Shown: positions 33,838 to 45,572 of the stretch, piece after piece
Layout: every line of letters starts with the position of its first letter
Position numbering within the stretch: position 1 is the first letter of the stretch
NCBI GenBank assembly: GCA_949592205.1
Contig: CATIUR010000004.1
Coordinates: forward strand, 83,861,337 to 83,925,336
DNA from: Helichrysum umbraculigerum
Lineage: Eukaryota; Streptophyta; Magnoliopsida; Asterales; Asteraceae
Reading direction: 5' to 3'
DNA: 64,000 nt
Notes under the pieces: generated by a model
What the model was told of the DNA's origin: nothing
The model's database searches: none
The model's input: the letters and a program-made list of their open reading frames with translations, nothing else
Program-made: the position numbers and the translations under genes

Positions 33838-36483
33838 TTATTTAAGAAACTTTGCGTATAGATCTAGGTGGCGTGTTGCTGCCCTGAGTTCCCTTTCAAT
33901 ATTATCCAGGCCACGTAGTCGAGATCTAGTGACTGGTTTTGAAGGATCGTGATAAGAGTCGAGCATTTCTCCTATTGTGCGGGCATAGATAGCTTTACGA
34001 GAGGAGCGAGCGGAAACATTATCAACTGATTCATTTGTTACCCTAGATGGCGTGAATTCTTCGAAATTTTGGATCCTCATAACTTCGGCCATATGTGGTG
34101 GTGAATTAGGGAGGTAAGTGTATGGTGATATTTCTTCGCCGTCCTCCTCCATTTCTTCAGGATCTTCTTCTTCTTCTTCAGATTCTTCTTCCATGTCTTC
34201 CTCATCTTCGGGTTCATATTCTTCCTTTTCTTCCTCTTCTTCGGGTTCAGATTCTTCCTCTTCTTCCTCAAATTCTTCTTCCTCCTCTTTTGCTTCTGGT
34301 TCGGTATCTAGGTCAGAGATAAAGATGGCTGACCGATTTACCATTTCTATATCTCGTTCATACTCTGATTCTTCATCATCGGATGTAATTCTACCTACTA
34401 ATATCGCACAGAATTCTTCTTGCTCTGGAGAACATTCCGGCTGATCAATCTTTTAGGTGATGCTTTCTCCATGGGATCGTAGAACGATGGTGTGGTTATA
34501 CACATCAATGACTGCTCTGGCGGTGTTCATGAATGGTCTTCCAAGGATGATCGGAATATTTATGCCTTCGTGGATGTCCATTACCACAAAGTCCGTTGGG
34601 TAAAAGAATCGATCAACTTGAACTAAGACATTCTCAGCTATTCCTTTTGGGTATCGAATAGATTGGTCAGCTAGCTGGACAGTCATCTTAGTGGGTTTCA
34701 AGTTTTCAATCTCTATCCTTTTAAATAGGGAGTAGGGCATAAGGTTTATGCTTGCTCCTAAGTTGGCTAGGGCGCTTATATCTCTGGATTAGTAGATGGA
34801 ACAGGTGAGTGTAAATTGTCTGGTGTCTCCTAATTTTTCTAGAAGGCTATTCTTAAGTAGGGCTGAGCTTTCAGAGCTAAATGGGATGTTGTTTACTTCA
34901 GGCAGTTTATCCTTAGTGGATAAGAGTTTTTAGATATACTTATTTGGGCCAGGAACTCTAGACATGGTGTCCAGGAATTTACCATCTAGTTTGAAAGATG
35001 ATCACTTCTTCGGGTGAGCTTTAAGTCTAGCGGGGTAAGGGATTCTTACCTCCTAGTTCAGGGTCGGAGTAGATTCTACCGTTACTGGTGGTTTGGTGAC
35101 AGGTTCCTCTTTCACATGAATAGCAGCTGGCGGTGGGATAGCTGCTTCCTTGGTTGTGGTGACTTTCTTTGCCTCCTCAACATGTGGATTGTGAACCGTG
35201 TTGCTAGGCAAACTTCCTCTGAGACTGGTCTCAAGACGTTGAGCCAATTGTCCTATCTGAGCTTCCAGGTTCTTGAGTACAGCCAGCTGGTTCCTCATAA
35301 AGATGTTGGCTTGATCTTGCATGGCAGATGTCTTCTGGTTGAGTTGGTGCTGGCTTTGCATGAACTGAGTGAAAGCGTCATCTGGGCTTGAAGCTAGTGC
35401 ATTTGTCTTGGTGGGTTGCTCAGTAGTTTGGTTGGTGTCTCTAGGTTGGTTGTTGTTTTGGTTGAAACCGGGTGGATAATTTTGTGGGAGAGCAGGAAAC
35501 TGAGCAGAGTAAACGGTGTCGTTTGCCTCTTCTTATTTAACTTGATATTCACCGGATGGGTGTGGATTGGCGCAGTTTGGGCAGGCTTGGACTTGGTGTA
35601 CTTGATGTTGTTATTTCTTGAGGTCTCCGAATTGCTTGGCGAGTGAATCCATCTATTCTGTAAGAGTCTTAATTGCTGCAATTGGAAGTGGATTCGAAGC
35701 AGCGAGAGGTGTAGAAGATGTCGAGTGATCTCCTGAGTTCCAATCATGGTGATGCATAGTCATGTTTTCGATAAGGTCCCATCCTTCTTCATCTGGCTTC
35801 TTCATGAAGTTCCCTTGTGCGGCAGCATCGAGGGTGGTTCGGTGGTTGGATGCTAAACCATTATATAAGGTACATAACTGTGACGATTTGTCGAGGTGGA
35901 GATTGGGGCACTTCTTGAGGGCTCCTTTGAATCGTTCACATGCGGTGTATAATGATTCATCAAAAGCTTGTCGAAAGTTCATAATGTCATTCTTTAGTTT
36001 TGTTTGTTTGGATGGCGGAAAGTACTTGGTCAGAAACTTTGTCGCCATTGTTGCCCATGAAGGAATAGAACCGGTTTCAAAACCTTCAAACCATGTTTTT
36101 GCATGATGTGTAAGCGAATAAGGGGAAAGATACAAGCGGATTGTATCTTGGTCAACTCCGTTTTGCTTGTAGGAGTTTGAGATAGAGATAAACTTGTCAA
36201 TGTGAGAATTCGGATCATCATTCGGTAATCCGTGAAATTGGCAGTGATTTTGGATTAACTGTATGATTTGGTGCTTAAGCTCGAATGATTGTCCAGGGGT
36301 TTCTGGGTAGAGAATTGGTCATCCTCTTTCTTCGATAGAGGGTTTACTATTGTCGACGAGAGTGATGCGTTCAGCCATCGTGCGTTTTAGAGCGGATAGT
36401 TTCTTTTCTTGTCGAATGGTGCGGATGATAATTTCTGGATCAGGAAAAGTAAAGAGTGGTGCAGACCTAGCAGTACGGGTCAT
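33838..36483 (-). pseudogene. gag-pro: E6 gag-protease-acidic tail polyprotein with several stops
   Basis: One frame runs from ATG 36483 (MTRTARSAP) to 33838. It is broken by TGA at 36319-36321, TAG at 35653-35655, two TAAs near 35610 and 35545, a TAA near 34790 and a TAA at 34453-34455. The capsid domain (about 36300-35700) has AKTWFEG and KFLTKYFPP, typical of Athila Gag. A Gln/Asn-rich and coiled-coil stretch follows (35500-35150). The retropepsin fold is at about 34790-34460, with the ILGRPF motif. Its active-site triplet reads NLGAS where the family has DLGAS. The last part (34420-33838) is strongly acidic, with long Glu runs, then a basic C-terminus. No RT, RNase H or integrase is found. 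The C-terminal part is unfamiliar to me. Confidence 0.82.
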
Positions 36484-36549
36484 ACACTGGAATATAAAAA
36501 GATTTTTTTTAATACGATTGCTTGAGCCTCTGTATCGGACAGTTAGTCT

Positions 36550-36566
36550 CCCTGACAACGGCGCCA
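36550..36566 (-). promoter_or_regulatory. E6 primer-binding site, tRNA-Asp
   Basis: TGGCGCCGTTGTCAGGG on the minus strand after the AGTTTT spacer. Same type as in E3. Confidence 0.9.
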
Positions 36567-36572
36567 AAAACT

Positions 36573-38113
36573 TGATGCGAGGCCAAACGTCACGTGTCGT
36601 TCCGCGAACGTCGAGTCAAAGGTTTAGCAAGTAGTAAGTTTGACCTAGATTCGTTCTTAAAGATAAACTTAATTGAAACAAAGGTGTTCCAAACAATCAA
36701 TCATTTTCTAGTAAAAGGGTTTTGTAAAAGTGATTGGGGGTTTTGGTTCAGTTTGCAAAGTTAATTAAATAAAAACGTTAAAAGATAATAATAATAATAA
36801 ATCAGATGATATAAAGTAGTATTTGTTGTGAATTCATTAGCTAGTAATATGGGATGATGACTTTGGGTGTAAAAGAATCGGTGGTCTAAATTGGTTATGC
36901 TTATGGAATCCGATATCTCATGGTATAACCGTTAGATTCCTTATTAGTCGGTTATCAACTAATATGTCATGAAGAACTAAGGTATCTTGATTCTGATCAG
37001 ACAGATGATGCTCAACTCTCCATACTCTCCCGTGAGGGAGTCAGTGGCCTTTATTATTGAACCCAGTCGTTCGTGGGCGAAGGAATAGAGTAGCAGGCCC
37101 ACTTAAAGTCCGACCGTTCTTAATACCATGCAGATTACATAGTCAATAAATAACTAACTTAGGATATTTGTTTGAACGACTTAATTATTTTCCATCAGTG
37201 AAATTTAAGAATGATAACCGAGAGAAATGTTTAATTGTTTCCCGCGTATCTTACTTTAGATAACTGAATTATAAGGAAAACATTGTTTTAAATTGGATTT
37301 TAAGCATGCCTTGCTTAATTTCATCAACAAATCCCTAGGTTTTTGTAAATGTTTATTTAGCATGTAGCCTACCTACTCTAATCTGAAATGCTGGCGGCGT
37401 TTTTCTTAAAGTCAAACCCAGACCATGTTCGAAGATGCTATGACGATCCGCAGTGTAATTTATCGCTATCCGATATTTTCATTGCGGATTTAATTACGTC
37501 GTAATGTTTACATAGTAATTACATTGTTATCTGAAGTGTACTACACCGATGGTGATTCCAACGTAATCACATTGCGTTTTACGATGTTTACAAGACGTTA
37601 TAATTAAACCATAGTTTTGACACAGATAATTATTGACCAAGTATTAAAGTTCGTGACTCCTCTTTACAAGGTTACAATCATGTTTGTTAACCGAAAGGCG
37701 ATTATATAGTTTTAGGTTTAAAATCGTAAAGATACACTAAGTCCAAACATAAAGTTTCCACTTTTATAATATCGATCCGTGACATAACTACCTTTGGTCG
37801 TTCTAGACTTCCGTACATTTGTACTCCACATAAAGCGTTTCTAGTACTATATCAAGGAACAGTGGAATCGGGACCGTCATATTACTTCATGATAATTTAA
37901 AGTCATCACATAATTATTTGCGCTAACTACATCACAACAAATACAAAAGTAATCTACTCGCTAAGCATGGCAATAACTATATCTAGCATAATTAAATAAT
38001 ACATTTTTAATTAAGATAGATAAGGATAGAAATAACCGTGATTAAATGCGAGAAGGAAAAGACTTGAATTAAAATATCGTAATTTCAAGCGTACACCAAA
38101 AGATTACAATACG
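36573..38113 (-). repeat. E6 5' LTR, R-U5 part, cut by E7
   Basis: Bounded on the left by the primer site and on the right by the E7 LTR start. It has inverted homology with the E5 LTR. The U3 and TATA are missing and should lie beyond E7, probably outside the window. No coding sequence. Confidence 0.75.
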
Positions 38114-40038
38114 TGTCGCACCCCCAAATTTACCGTGCGGAAGCGATTCGGGTCGGGGCGCGACTAATCCGGAAATCACAGCACAAAAGTACAATGAACA
38201 ACTCTATATGTGTCGTTAAACAAAATACATTGATATTATAAAAGTTTACAAGAGTATCCCAATTCACAATCTATCCCGAGAGATTCTAATACATATCTAA
38301 TTTATACAAAATATAGAAATGCAAGAAAAATCTCTTGTAGTTGTAATTTGCATGCGACTCGAGCTAAGGTATCCAAAGTGAGCAGACCTACTGCTGCTGA
38401 GAACCTGAGAATACATGCTAAAAGGTCAGCTATAAATGCTGGTAAGCTCACAGGTTTTATGATAAAGCACAATATATGAACCACAAGATTTAATAATGTT
38501 TGCAACCAAGCAAAAATAAATATGTGTATATTACTGCCATGAGCCCATAGTTTGAGCTTAACTGAGGTGTCAGGATCATAATCAAGTGCCTGATCGAGGG
38601 TGCCTCCCTGCGAGTGCCTAATCTACACTCGTATGAACAAATGATAATGCGTCCGTTTGACCAGTTAGTGCTTGCTAACCCGAATGGGGATTGTCAATCC
38701 CATATGGTACCATAAACAAACATTCACGCTAAATCCATATAAACAAACTATGTAATGGAGGGCTTTCATGATTAGTAAAACAATTCATGCAGTATATATA
38801 TCGATGTTTTGTACTTGTGTCCACATGTAAAATTAATGAGCATGTATTCCCACCCCGAGAGTAAAAACAGTAAAAATGCGGGGCTGTGAGACTCACCTGA
38901 GTCTGATGTGTTGCTAAAAGCAAGTAATGATGTGATGTCCGCAGACTGTAACCTGCTGGCGTCCTAAACGCGCAAGGTTATAAATATAAGTAGATGTCTC
39001 AACAGACCATCTATGCTAGTTGTTCATTCAACTAGTTATGTCCAAATGATTTGGTTGTAGTTGCGTTTTGATAACATGTACGGCCCGTTGGTGACGGTTT
39101 GTAATAATAACTCGAAAGTATTATTATTATATGTTTCATTGTGTTGTATACTTATCAAAGTATATGTATGTCATGTACGAGTATCATCGTATAAGGTTTT
39201 GTTGTTGTAAGTGTTCGACACTTAGTGTGAAAAGTTTTTTTTTTTTTTTAAGTGTTGGAGATACCGCGAATTCAATAATGACTTCACTTACAAGTTCATT
39301 TATAGTGTCCAAATCCTTCACAAACATAACACCACTTTCCAAATTTCACTCAAATTTAACCTCATCCATATTATCTAGCATAATGGTATGATTTCTTTGC
39401 TACTTTTTTTTTTGAGGAAACCATTTTTAACTATTTTTTTATTCGATTTAAAATTTTCTTATTTGTTGTCAATATTGATGTGTTAACTTTGGTTTGGATG
39501 CAAATATCGCCACAGTATACTCTTTTTTCACCACATTTACGGTTACACATAATCATATCGTATTTTGCTACATTTTTCCGATGACTTTTCACAACTTTTA
39601 AATGATGGGGGTCCGGGGGCAGTGCCCCTGGTAGCGAGATCCAAGGGGTGGCAACCCCTGGTGGGGTCCAGGTCAGCTTGGAAAATTTTTATCTCTGTAT
39701 ATATTGCTTTAATAAAAAGGCATTGAAAATTCAAGAAGTAATTATAAAGTTTTTGTTTTTGGCGACACTCAATGCGTCACTAAATGTAAGATGGCGATAC
39801 TAAGCTTAGTGTCGCTAGTGATGATTTTATGAAAAAGGGTGACACTTCGAGGTCAGTGTCGCACATGGCGACACTTGGTTTGGTGCCACACTCATGATCA
39901 GTGTCGCTAGTACTAGTTTAACACAATACGCGATCGCGTAAAATAAGACACGCGATCCTCATAAATAAAACACGCGATCATGGTAGAAAAATAATACAAA
40001 ATCAGAGGTGGAGAAACACACGATCGCGTGATATATAA
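38114..40038 (-). repeat. E7: partial Tekay-like LTR, cut by E8
   Basis: The plus-strand start TGTCGCACCCCCAAATTTACC and the following GCGGAAGCG, GCATGCGACTCGAGC and CTCACAGG words match the E2 LTR layout, so it is the same lineage on the minus strand. It ends at 40038, where E8 begins. No internal region of E7 is visible. The 63-codon minus-strand frame near 39600 is not a recognisable gene. Confidence 0.75.
39754..40032 (-). repeat. E7 palindrome block with CGACACT and ACGCGATC words
   Basis: The left half (39754-39912) has CGACACT/AGTGTCG inverted pairs as in E2. The right half has three or four ACGCGATC words, including ACGCGATCGCGT, close to the E4 arm. Confidence 0.8.
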
Positions 40039-41049
40039 TGTGACACCCCCAAATTAATTGATTTTGATTAGCGGAAGCATTAGAGTAAACGGGGGTGCCG
40101 ACGTTAACATTGAACATCATGCCAGATCAGAGCGTATGTTTATTGCTGAACAGTAAATTAAGATGCCATTTATGAATTTAGTTTGTAACAAAAAGGACTA
40201 CAACTCGCTAAAGTCATAGAATAGTATTATATAATACAATCTGTATAAAATACACAGTTTCCGAAAGAAGATTTCATAAGTATGATTAATGTAAATCATT
40301 TATACAAGAAATCTTAAGTTACCCAAAACGTGGCATCCTAATTAGTCGCGGGTCGCCTAACTCCATATGCATGCAGTCTTATCTGTGCTGCTAGTTTTAC
40401 CTGAAAAACATAGTAAAAAGGTCAACAAAATTGTTGAGTGAATTCACAGGTTTTATGTTGTAGATTGGTTTGTTAAACCATGTTCGTTTGCGAGTTGTTG
40501 ACATAAGAGTCAAATAAGTTTCGTACATAAAGGTTTGCAGGAAAGCAAATATCCTATCGTAACAGTTCGTATAAGGACCTATAAGTATCCACATATAGTT
40601 CTCAATCATATAATAAAATCATTCATATATTCAGTAGCACATAGCAACATAGCAATTAAGTAACACATAGGCTTCAAAGCAATTATGAACAGTTATTGCA
40701 TGTTATAGCAAAAAGATAGCTATGTTTTCACCCCAAGTTTTAAAAGCATTTAAAACAGTAAAAAGGGGGCTGTGAACTCACCTTTGGGTGCTAGCATTCC
40801 TAAATGCGCGTGTGATCCAAATAGTAATCTCCTAGTGTCCTAATACACGAAGTTATATAAGTAAGCGGACGTTTAAATAAACTATCCATATGTGTGTTCA
40901 TTCGGTTTAAATCTTGTCCAAAGTATTCGATTTGTGTTCTTGTTTGAGTTTTGTAAATAAGTACGGTCCGTTGATGACGGAATTGAAATTATATTTCAAA
41001 AACATAATTTGGTTTGTTTTCGTAAGAACATTCGTCGTGTATATATATG

Positions 41050-41063
41050 TATATATATAAAAA
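41050..41063 (-). promoter_or_regulatory. Candidate E8 LTR TATA box
   Basis: TTTTTATATATA on the minus strand, about 150 bp downstream of the palindrome array in the element's sense. It lies in a TA-rich run, so it is a weak call. Confidence 0.35.
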
Positions 41064-41209
41064 GTTCGTCGTGAAACTGTTTTGACATGGCTGCACCGTT
41101 TTAGCCATATCTCCCTCATACGAACTCAGATTTAGACGATCTACCTGCCCAAACGTGCGTATCTGAGAGTACTACAAAACTAAAAAATATAGTGGCTTAA
41201 TTTTGTATT

Positions 41210-41335
41210 ACCCATCCGAGTGAGGGCCCACACCCGTTCGAATTAGTTTGGTGACCCTTCCGGGTTGTTGATCTCACCCGTTCGGGTGAGTTAACTCACC
41301 TGTCCGGGTTAGGTTTCTCACCCGTTCGGGTCTGA
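41210..41335 (-). repeat. ACCCGTTCGGGT palindrome array in the E8 LTR
   Basis: Six variants of ACCC-n4-GGGT. The best is CTCACCCGTTCGGGTGAG, with 8-bp arms around TT. Confidence 0.85.
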
Positions 41336-42405
41336 GCCTGGTTCAGGTCTGTTTCAGTTCGTAGTGCAGAGTAAAAATCAAAATCTTTCCATGTCGTTGT
41401 TATGATTCGAGTTTTAATCTTTCACAAGTGTTATAGTTATTATGTACAAGTTCTTCCCAAGTGATTTCACACATTATTACATTTGTAGACATGCCAAACT
41501 TTTGTACAGAGGTTATATATGTAACTCAAAATCATCATCATCAACAATCAAATTTTTCTTAGTTTTTGGTTTTAATACATCAGAATCATGATATAACAAA
41601 CTAATACAAGTATATTGATGTAAAATGAGCTTAAAAGTTGTGTTCCACTTACAATGATAAAAATGGAAATATGATGATTATGGAGCTGAGGATGATGATG
41701 ATCAGATGGTGAAGATGATGAAGTAGAGTTGATGATGATAATGATGAAGAATTTTAGTTGTTGCTTCTGCTCTTGTTGCCTCAGCCGATAGAACTCACAG
41801 AGAAGAATTGGGTTTGGTGTTGAATTATTGACGTTTGGTGAAGTGAGAGACGGGAGGGAGTATATAATATTTAATACGGCTAAATAATTCAACTGAGGTA
41901 TGGTTCACCTCTAAATTTGTCTCCCGGATATTTCTAGTGTAGAAACATTGTAATTACTTAACCCGTTAGTTTCGTGTACGGGTCCAATTGTGTGTCAATT
42001 TTCGTTCAAATTTCTTAATTATATTCTGAGGTAATTCCCCAAATACTTTATTATGAACAACGAAAATAACAATTTTAATATTTTCGACCATTGGATTTTA
42101 AATAAAATGTATAATGTTTTTATATTATAACAATAATATAAATTTATTAATATTCGTAATTAATAATTTCATATTATTAATTAAACGTTCACCAACGATT
42201 GCATTTATTTTTGTCGGTTTTGTTCCGATAAATTTGTACGCAATTATAATTAATTACGAAATATGTAATACTTTTTGTACAAAAGTGTTGGGCTCTCTAG
42301 GCTTATATCACATCAAAAAGTTTTGTTTAAACTTAACCAGGAAATTAGCGTAAAATTCACGAGTTTGCTGTACTTAATTGTACTCAAATTTTGCAGGGTG
42401 TCACA

Positions 42406-44290
42406 TTCTCCCCTTGTTAATGAAATTTCGTCCTCGAAATTTAAATTATGTAATGAGTTATTTGCATATGCACTTTACTTCATGACTCAGTTGTAGCTAA
42501 GTCTTTTGACTGAGAGTAGGCCTACATTGCCTAGATCGAGTTTGAAGGTGGTCATTCCTTGACCGTTTCGTAGCTCACAAGTGTAGTTGGGAGTGGGGTC
42601 TATATATTAATATACACATATATAATAGCCTACTGTGTCGATAGGTGTATCACCCACTGATAGCTGGGTATGTGTCAAGTAGTGTGACGTTTAGTCGGGT
42701 TTGTCTTCCTCCCCTTGTTAGGCTAGTGCCCTGCTGACAACTAAAAGAAAATAGAGAGAAGGCTTTCTATGTGACGACCTTTCACATCCGAGGGACTAAT
42801 GTCTGCTCATTATTTCACAGGTGCATAGTTACCATCGGTATTGGTAGCTTACAACGACATTGTTAATCGTCCATGACTCATGTCGTAGTCCAAAATAGTA
42901 GTTATATCATAGTAGTCGTGTACGGACTATTTCGTGTTTCAAATTGTAGTTATATTGCGGCTACAAGGTAACCATTTATAAAGTAGTCCTATCGTGACTA
43001 AGCGGTTGACAAAACAGTAAGTTGACTCGTCTGCTAAATGCAAACCCTGAGTTTAACGTTGACTTAGATAGGTCATTCCCATGATTCTCTCGACGTCAAA
43101 TCAGTAAATGTGGCATCGAGGAATGTGTAACATGCGTTTAGTGTCAACTAAAATCCATGAGTTAAGTTTTCAAAGTTTATAAGGTTTTCCAAGGTTTTGT
43201 ACATACACCAAATTAAAGTATGTCCATTCTAAATCATAGATGGAATCGTAGTTGTTATCGTAGTGGAACTCATAGTTGTTATCATAGTTGTTCCCATATT
43301 TGTTATTGTAGTTGTTCCCGTAGTGGGACTCGTAGTTATCCCCATAGTTGTTATTGTTGTGTCAAGAACTTCGTCGAGCAAAATGATTAAATTATCGCCG
43401 GAGAGGCACTTTTCCAAATTAGTAGTTTGAAAAGTGTCATAATGTTGTTAAGCTCCTGAGATAGGTTTAGTTCGTGAGTCTAGGACCAATCCTTACAAGT
43501 ATTTTCGAAAGGTCCTAAATATTTCGTGGGTTAAGTTTTCCCAAGTTGTGCGACCCCCTTCCAGGGCAATACTTTGTATAGAGTTTTGTCACCTACTTGA
43601 AATTCAAGTGGGTTTACAGCGGTTATCGGCGAAACTCTATTGTTAGTCTCACGTTGTTTTCAGTTGGTTAAGTACTTGAGATACCTTGTCCGTAATTTCC
43701 TAGACAATCTAAGAACCAGATAATTGTCTGTCAACCACTATATCCTATAGAGTGGTGATCGGCATTTTTGTTCATACAGTGCCTTAATGGCGTCATTTGC
43801 ACACTAGTGAGGTCACTATTGTTGTAGGAGGATTCGGTTAGTGGGAGACGAATATTCCAATTTCCTCCAGAATTAATTACGCAGGCTCCTAACGAGTCCT
43901 TAAGTGTTTGTTTTGGTCGTCGGTTTTGTGAATGGTAGGTAGTTCTCGTATCGAGACAAGTACCAACTGTCTGTTGCTATGATTGCCAGGTGTGAGATGT
44001 AAATCGCCTATCTCCATTAGAGATAATAGATAGTGAATAGTGGTATTCGTGCCAACTTATCGGAACATACACTCTCAGTTCGATTCTTCGACAACCAGTC
44101 CATACCGACTATAACATCAAAATTTTCCAACTCTACCGGTAGTAAGTCTATTTCGAAGAGATGACTCTAAAACGTTAGGATACATCCCGGTACTATTCCT
44201 CCTGATTCGATCAACCTACTATCGGCTAGTTCTATGACGTGTTTTTGTCATCTAGTTTACATGAGTCAACTTCTAAAGGTTGAGTCATTG
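42406..44290 (-). pseudogene. pol: Decayed E8 pol: protease joined to integrase, RT missing
   Basis: Reading the minus strand, 44290-44085 gives a Gypsy protease fragment with the VGMDWLS motif. About 43940-43820 gives an integrase fragment with CVINSGGNWN. About 43640-43545 gives the C-terminal segment with LEFQVGDK and PWKG, followed by a degraded GPF. Several frames and stops are crossed. RT and RNase H are absent between protease and integrase, so a large internal deletion occurred. A tandem block of CGTAGTTGTTAT-type words lies at 43229-43360, downstream of the integrase end. Confidence 0.7.
43229..43360 (-). repeat. Tandem ACTACGATAACAACTA-type words in E8
   Basis: About eight degenerate copies, in the pol 3' flank. 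The same word family occurs at 50500-50620 in the EA internal region. Confidence 0.75.
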
Positions 44291-44932
44291 TTTTCCATGA
44301 CATCCCGGTGATGGATGTTAGGATTTAATCAGTTTCGTTTTGTTGGTATGTCGTCCAAAATTATAATTTCGTTGGGATGTTACCCAAAATACAGTTTAGT
44401 TGGGATGTCTGACCAAATAATAGTTTAGTTGGATCACTAGTCCACATATATAGTTTCAATTAGGACGTTACCCAAAATATATGGTTTCTGTTGGGACGTC
44501 ACCCAAAACATAGTTACAGTTGGGATGTCACCCAAATACATAGTTTCTGTTGGGATGTCACCCACAATACATAGTTTCTGTTGGGATGTCACCCACAATA
44601 CATAGTTTCTGTTGGGATGTCACCCACAATACATAGTTTCTGTTGGGACGTTACCCAAAATATATAGTTTCTGTTGGGATGTTACCCAAAATATATAGTT
44701 CTTGTTGGGACGTCACCCAAAACGTATTTTAGTTTAGTTGGGATGTTACCCAAAATATAACTTTGTTGGAATGTTACCTAATATACAATTTAAAACACTT
44801 TGCTGGTCGTTCCCAAGCGTTTCCAAGGTCTACCGGTCGTTCTCTGGTTTAACACAGTGCTAGTTGTTTTCTAGCAAATTATAATACTGGTTGTTCTCCA
44901 GTTCATCTACCGGTCGTTCTCCGGTTTGTAAC
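44291..44932 (-). repeat. Two minisatellites at the E8 end, split by EA
   Basis: First, 44330-44780: about a dozen units of 30-36 bp containing GTTGGGATGTYACCCA. Second, 44800-44930: GGTCGTTCTCCGGT words. In reverse complement both match blocks in the N LTRs (GGAGAACGACC at 55231-55560 and GGGTAACATCCCA at 55580-55670). The blocks resume at 61738-61920. Confidence 0.82.
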
Positions 44933-45563
44933 TGTGACACCCGATGATTTACGGTTACTGATTAACCTGCTAGAAACTCTAATTATGTGTGTTTAGTTTA
45001 GTATTATGCTAAATACTTGTAATTACTTGTAACTATTTGTATATTATGTGAATATACACTACCGTAATGTATTTAAATTACGCTTACGTAATTTGGTGAA
45101 ATTGTGCGAAATAACCGAACGAAGTCCGCCTAATTATACGACGTTGGTGAAAACATTTCTATAAATAACTTGAATCTATTTTTAGAAGTTATTTATCATA
45201 TATTGTTAATTGGTTAAATTAATACACGAAAAACTTAGGCGTTTTGGCTAAAACGTCTCAAACGCAACAAAAATGCGCGGAACGCGCCCGACAACTGAAC
45301 GAAAGTCGAAATATATTTTTATAATTTAAAATATATTATTTTGTATGGAATTATTATTAAAAACATCGTCTAATGATTCGTCAACAAAAAAGTCTATTTA
45401 AAACGTTACGCGATTAAAACTCCGTAAAACGCGCATGCAAATCGAGGCCGATAAATAAATGGAACATTTTTCTAAATTTTTTTCAAGTATTTAGAATAAA
45501 TACTTCAAGTAAAAATATTGAGGTTTAAATCGTTACTTAAACACGCGTATAAAACGTTTAGCG

Positions 45564-45572
45564 TATATATAA
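45564..45572 (+). promoter_or_regulatory. EA LTR-A TATA box
   Basis: TATATATAA. The same element in LTR-B is at 51648-51656. Unlike most LTRs here, no palindrome array precedes it. Confidence 0.55.

Larger units (their letters stand above)
33721..38113 (-). mobile_element. E6: Athila-like gag-protease element lacking RT and integrase
   Basis: On the minus strand: 5' LTR 36573-38113 (its U3 cut by E7), tRNA-Asp primer site, one frame with gag, protease and an acidic tail (36483-33838), a polypurine tract, and about 84 bp of 3' LTR (33804 down to about 33721) before E5. Total internal length is about 2.75 kb, far below a full Athila element. Gag and protease types match Athila. The frame is continuous across the place where RT should begin, so the loss may be old and inherited. 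Confidence 0.78.
40039..42405 (-). repeat. E8 3' LTR (2,367 bp)
   Basis: Plus-strand ends are TGTGACACCCCC and GGGTGTCACA, a good inverted terminal match. It is followed by a polypurine tract on the minus strand. It contains a CACCCGTTCGGGTG-type array and a TATA-like run. The five bases on the left are TATAA; the other target copy is not visible. Confidence 0.9.
40039..44932 (-). mobile_element. E8: decayed Tekay-like element, interrupted by EA
   Basis: 3' LTR 40039-42405, then minus-strand internal sequence with recognisable but frame-broken fragments of integrase and protease, then minisatellites up to 44932 where EA is inserted. The same minisatellite words resume after EA at 61738. No 5' LTR or primer site is seen in the window. 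Confidence 0.72.

Noticed and set aside
34118..34444. Poly-Ser frame on the plus strand
   Set aside because: Antisense shadow of the Glu-rich tail of the E6 polyprotein.
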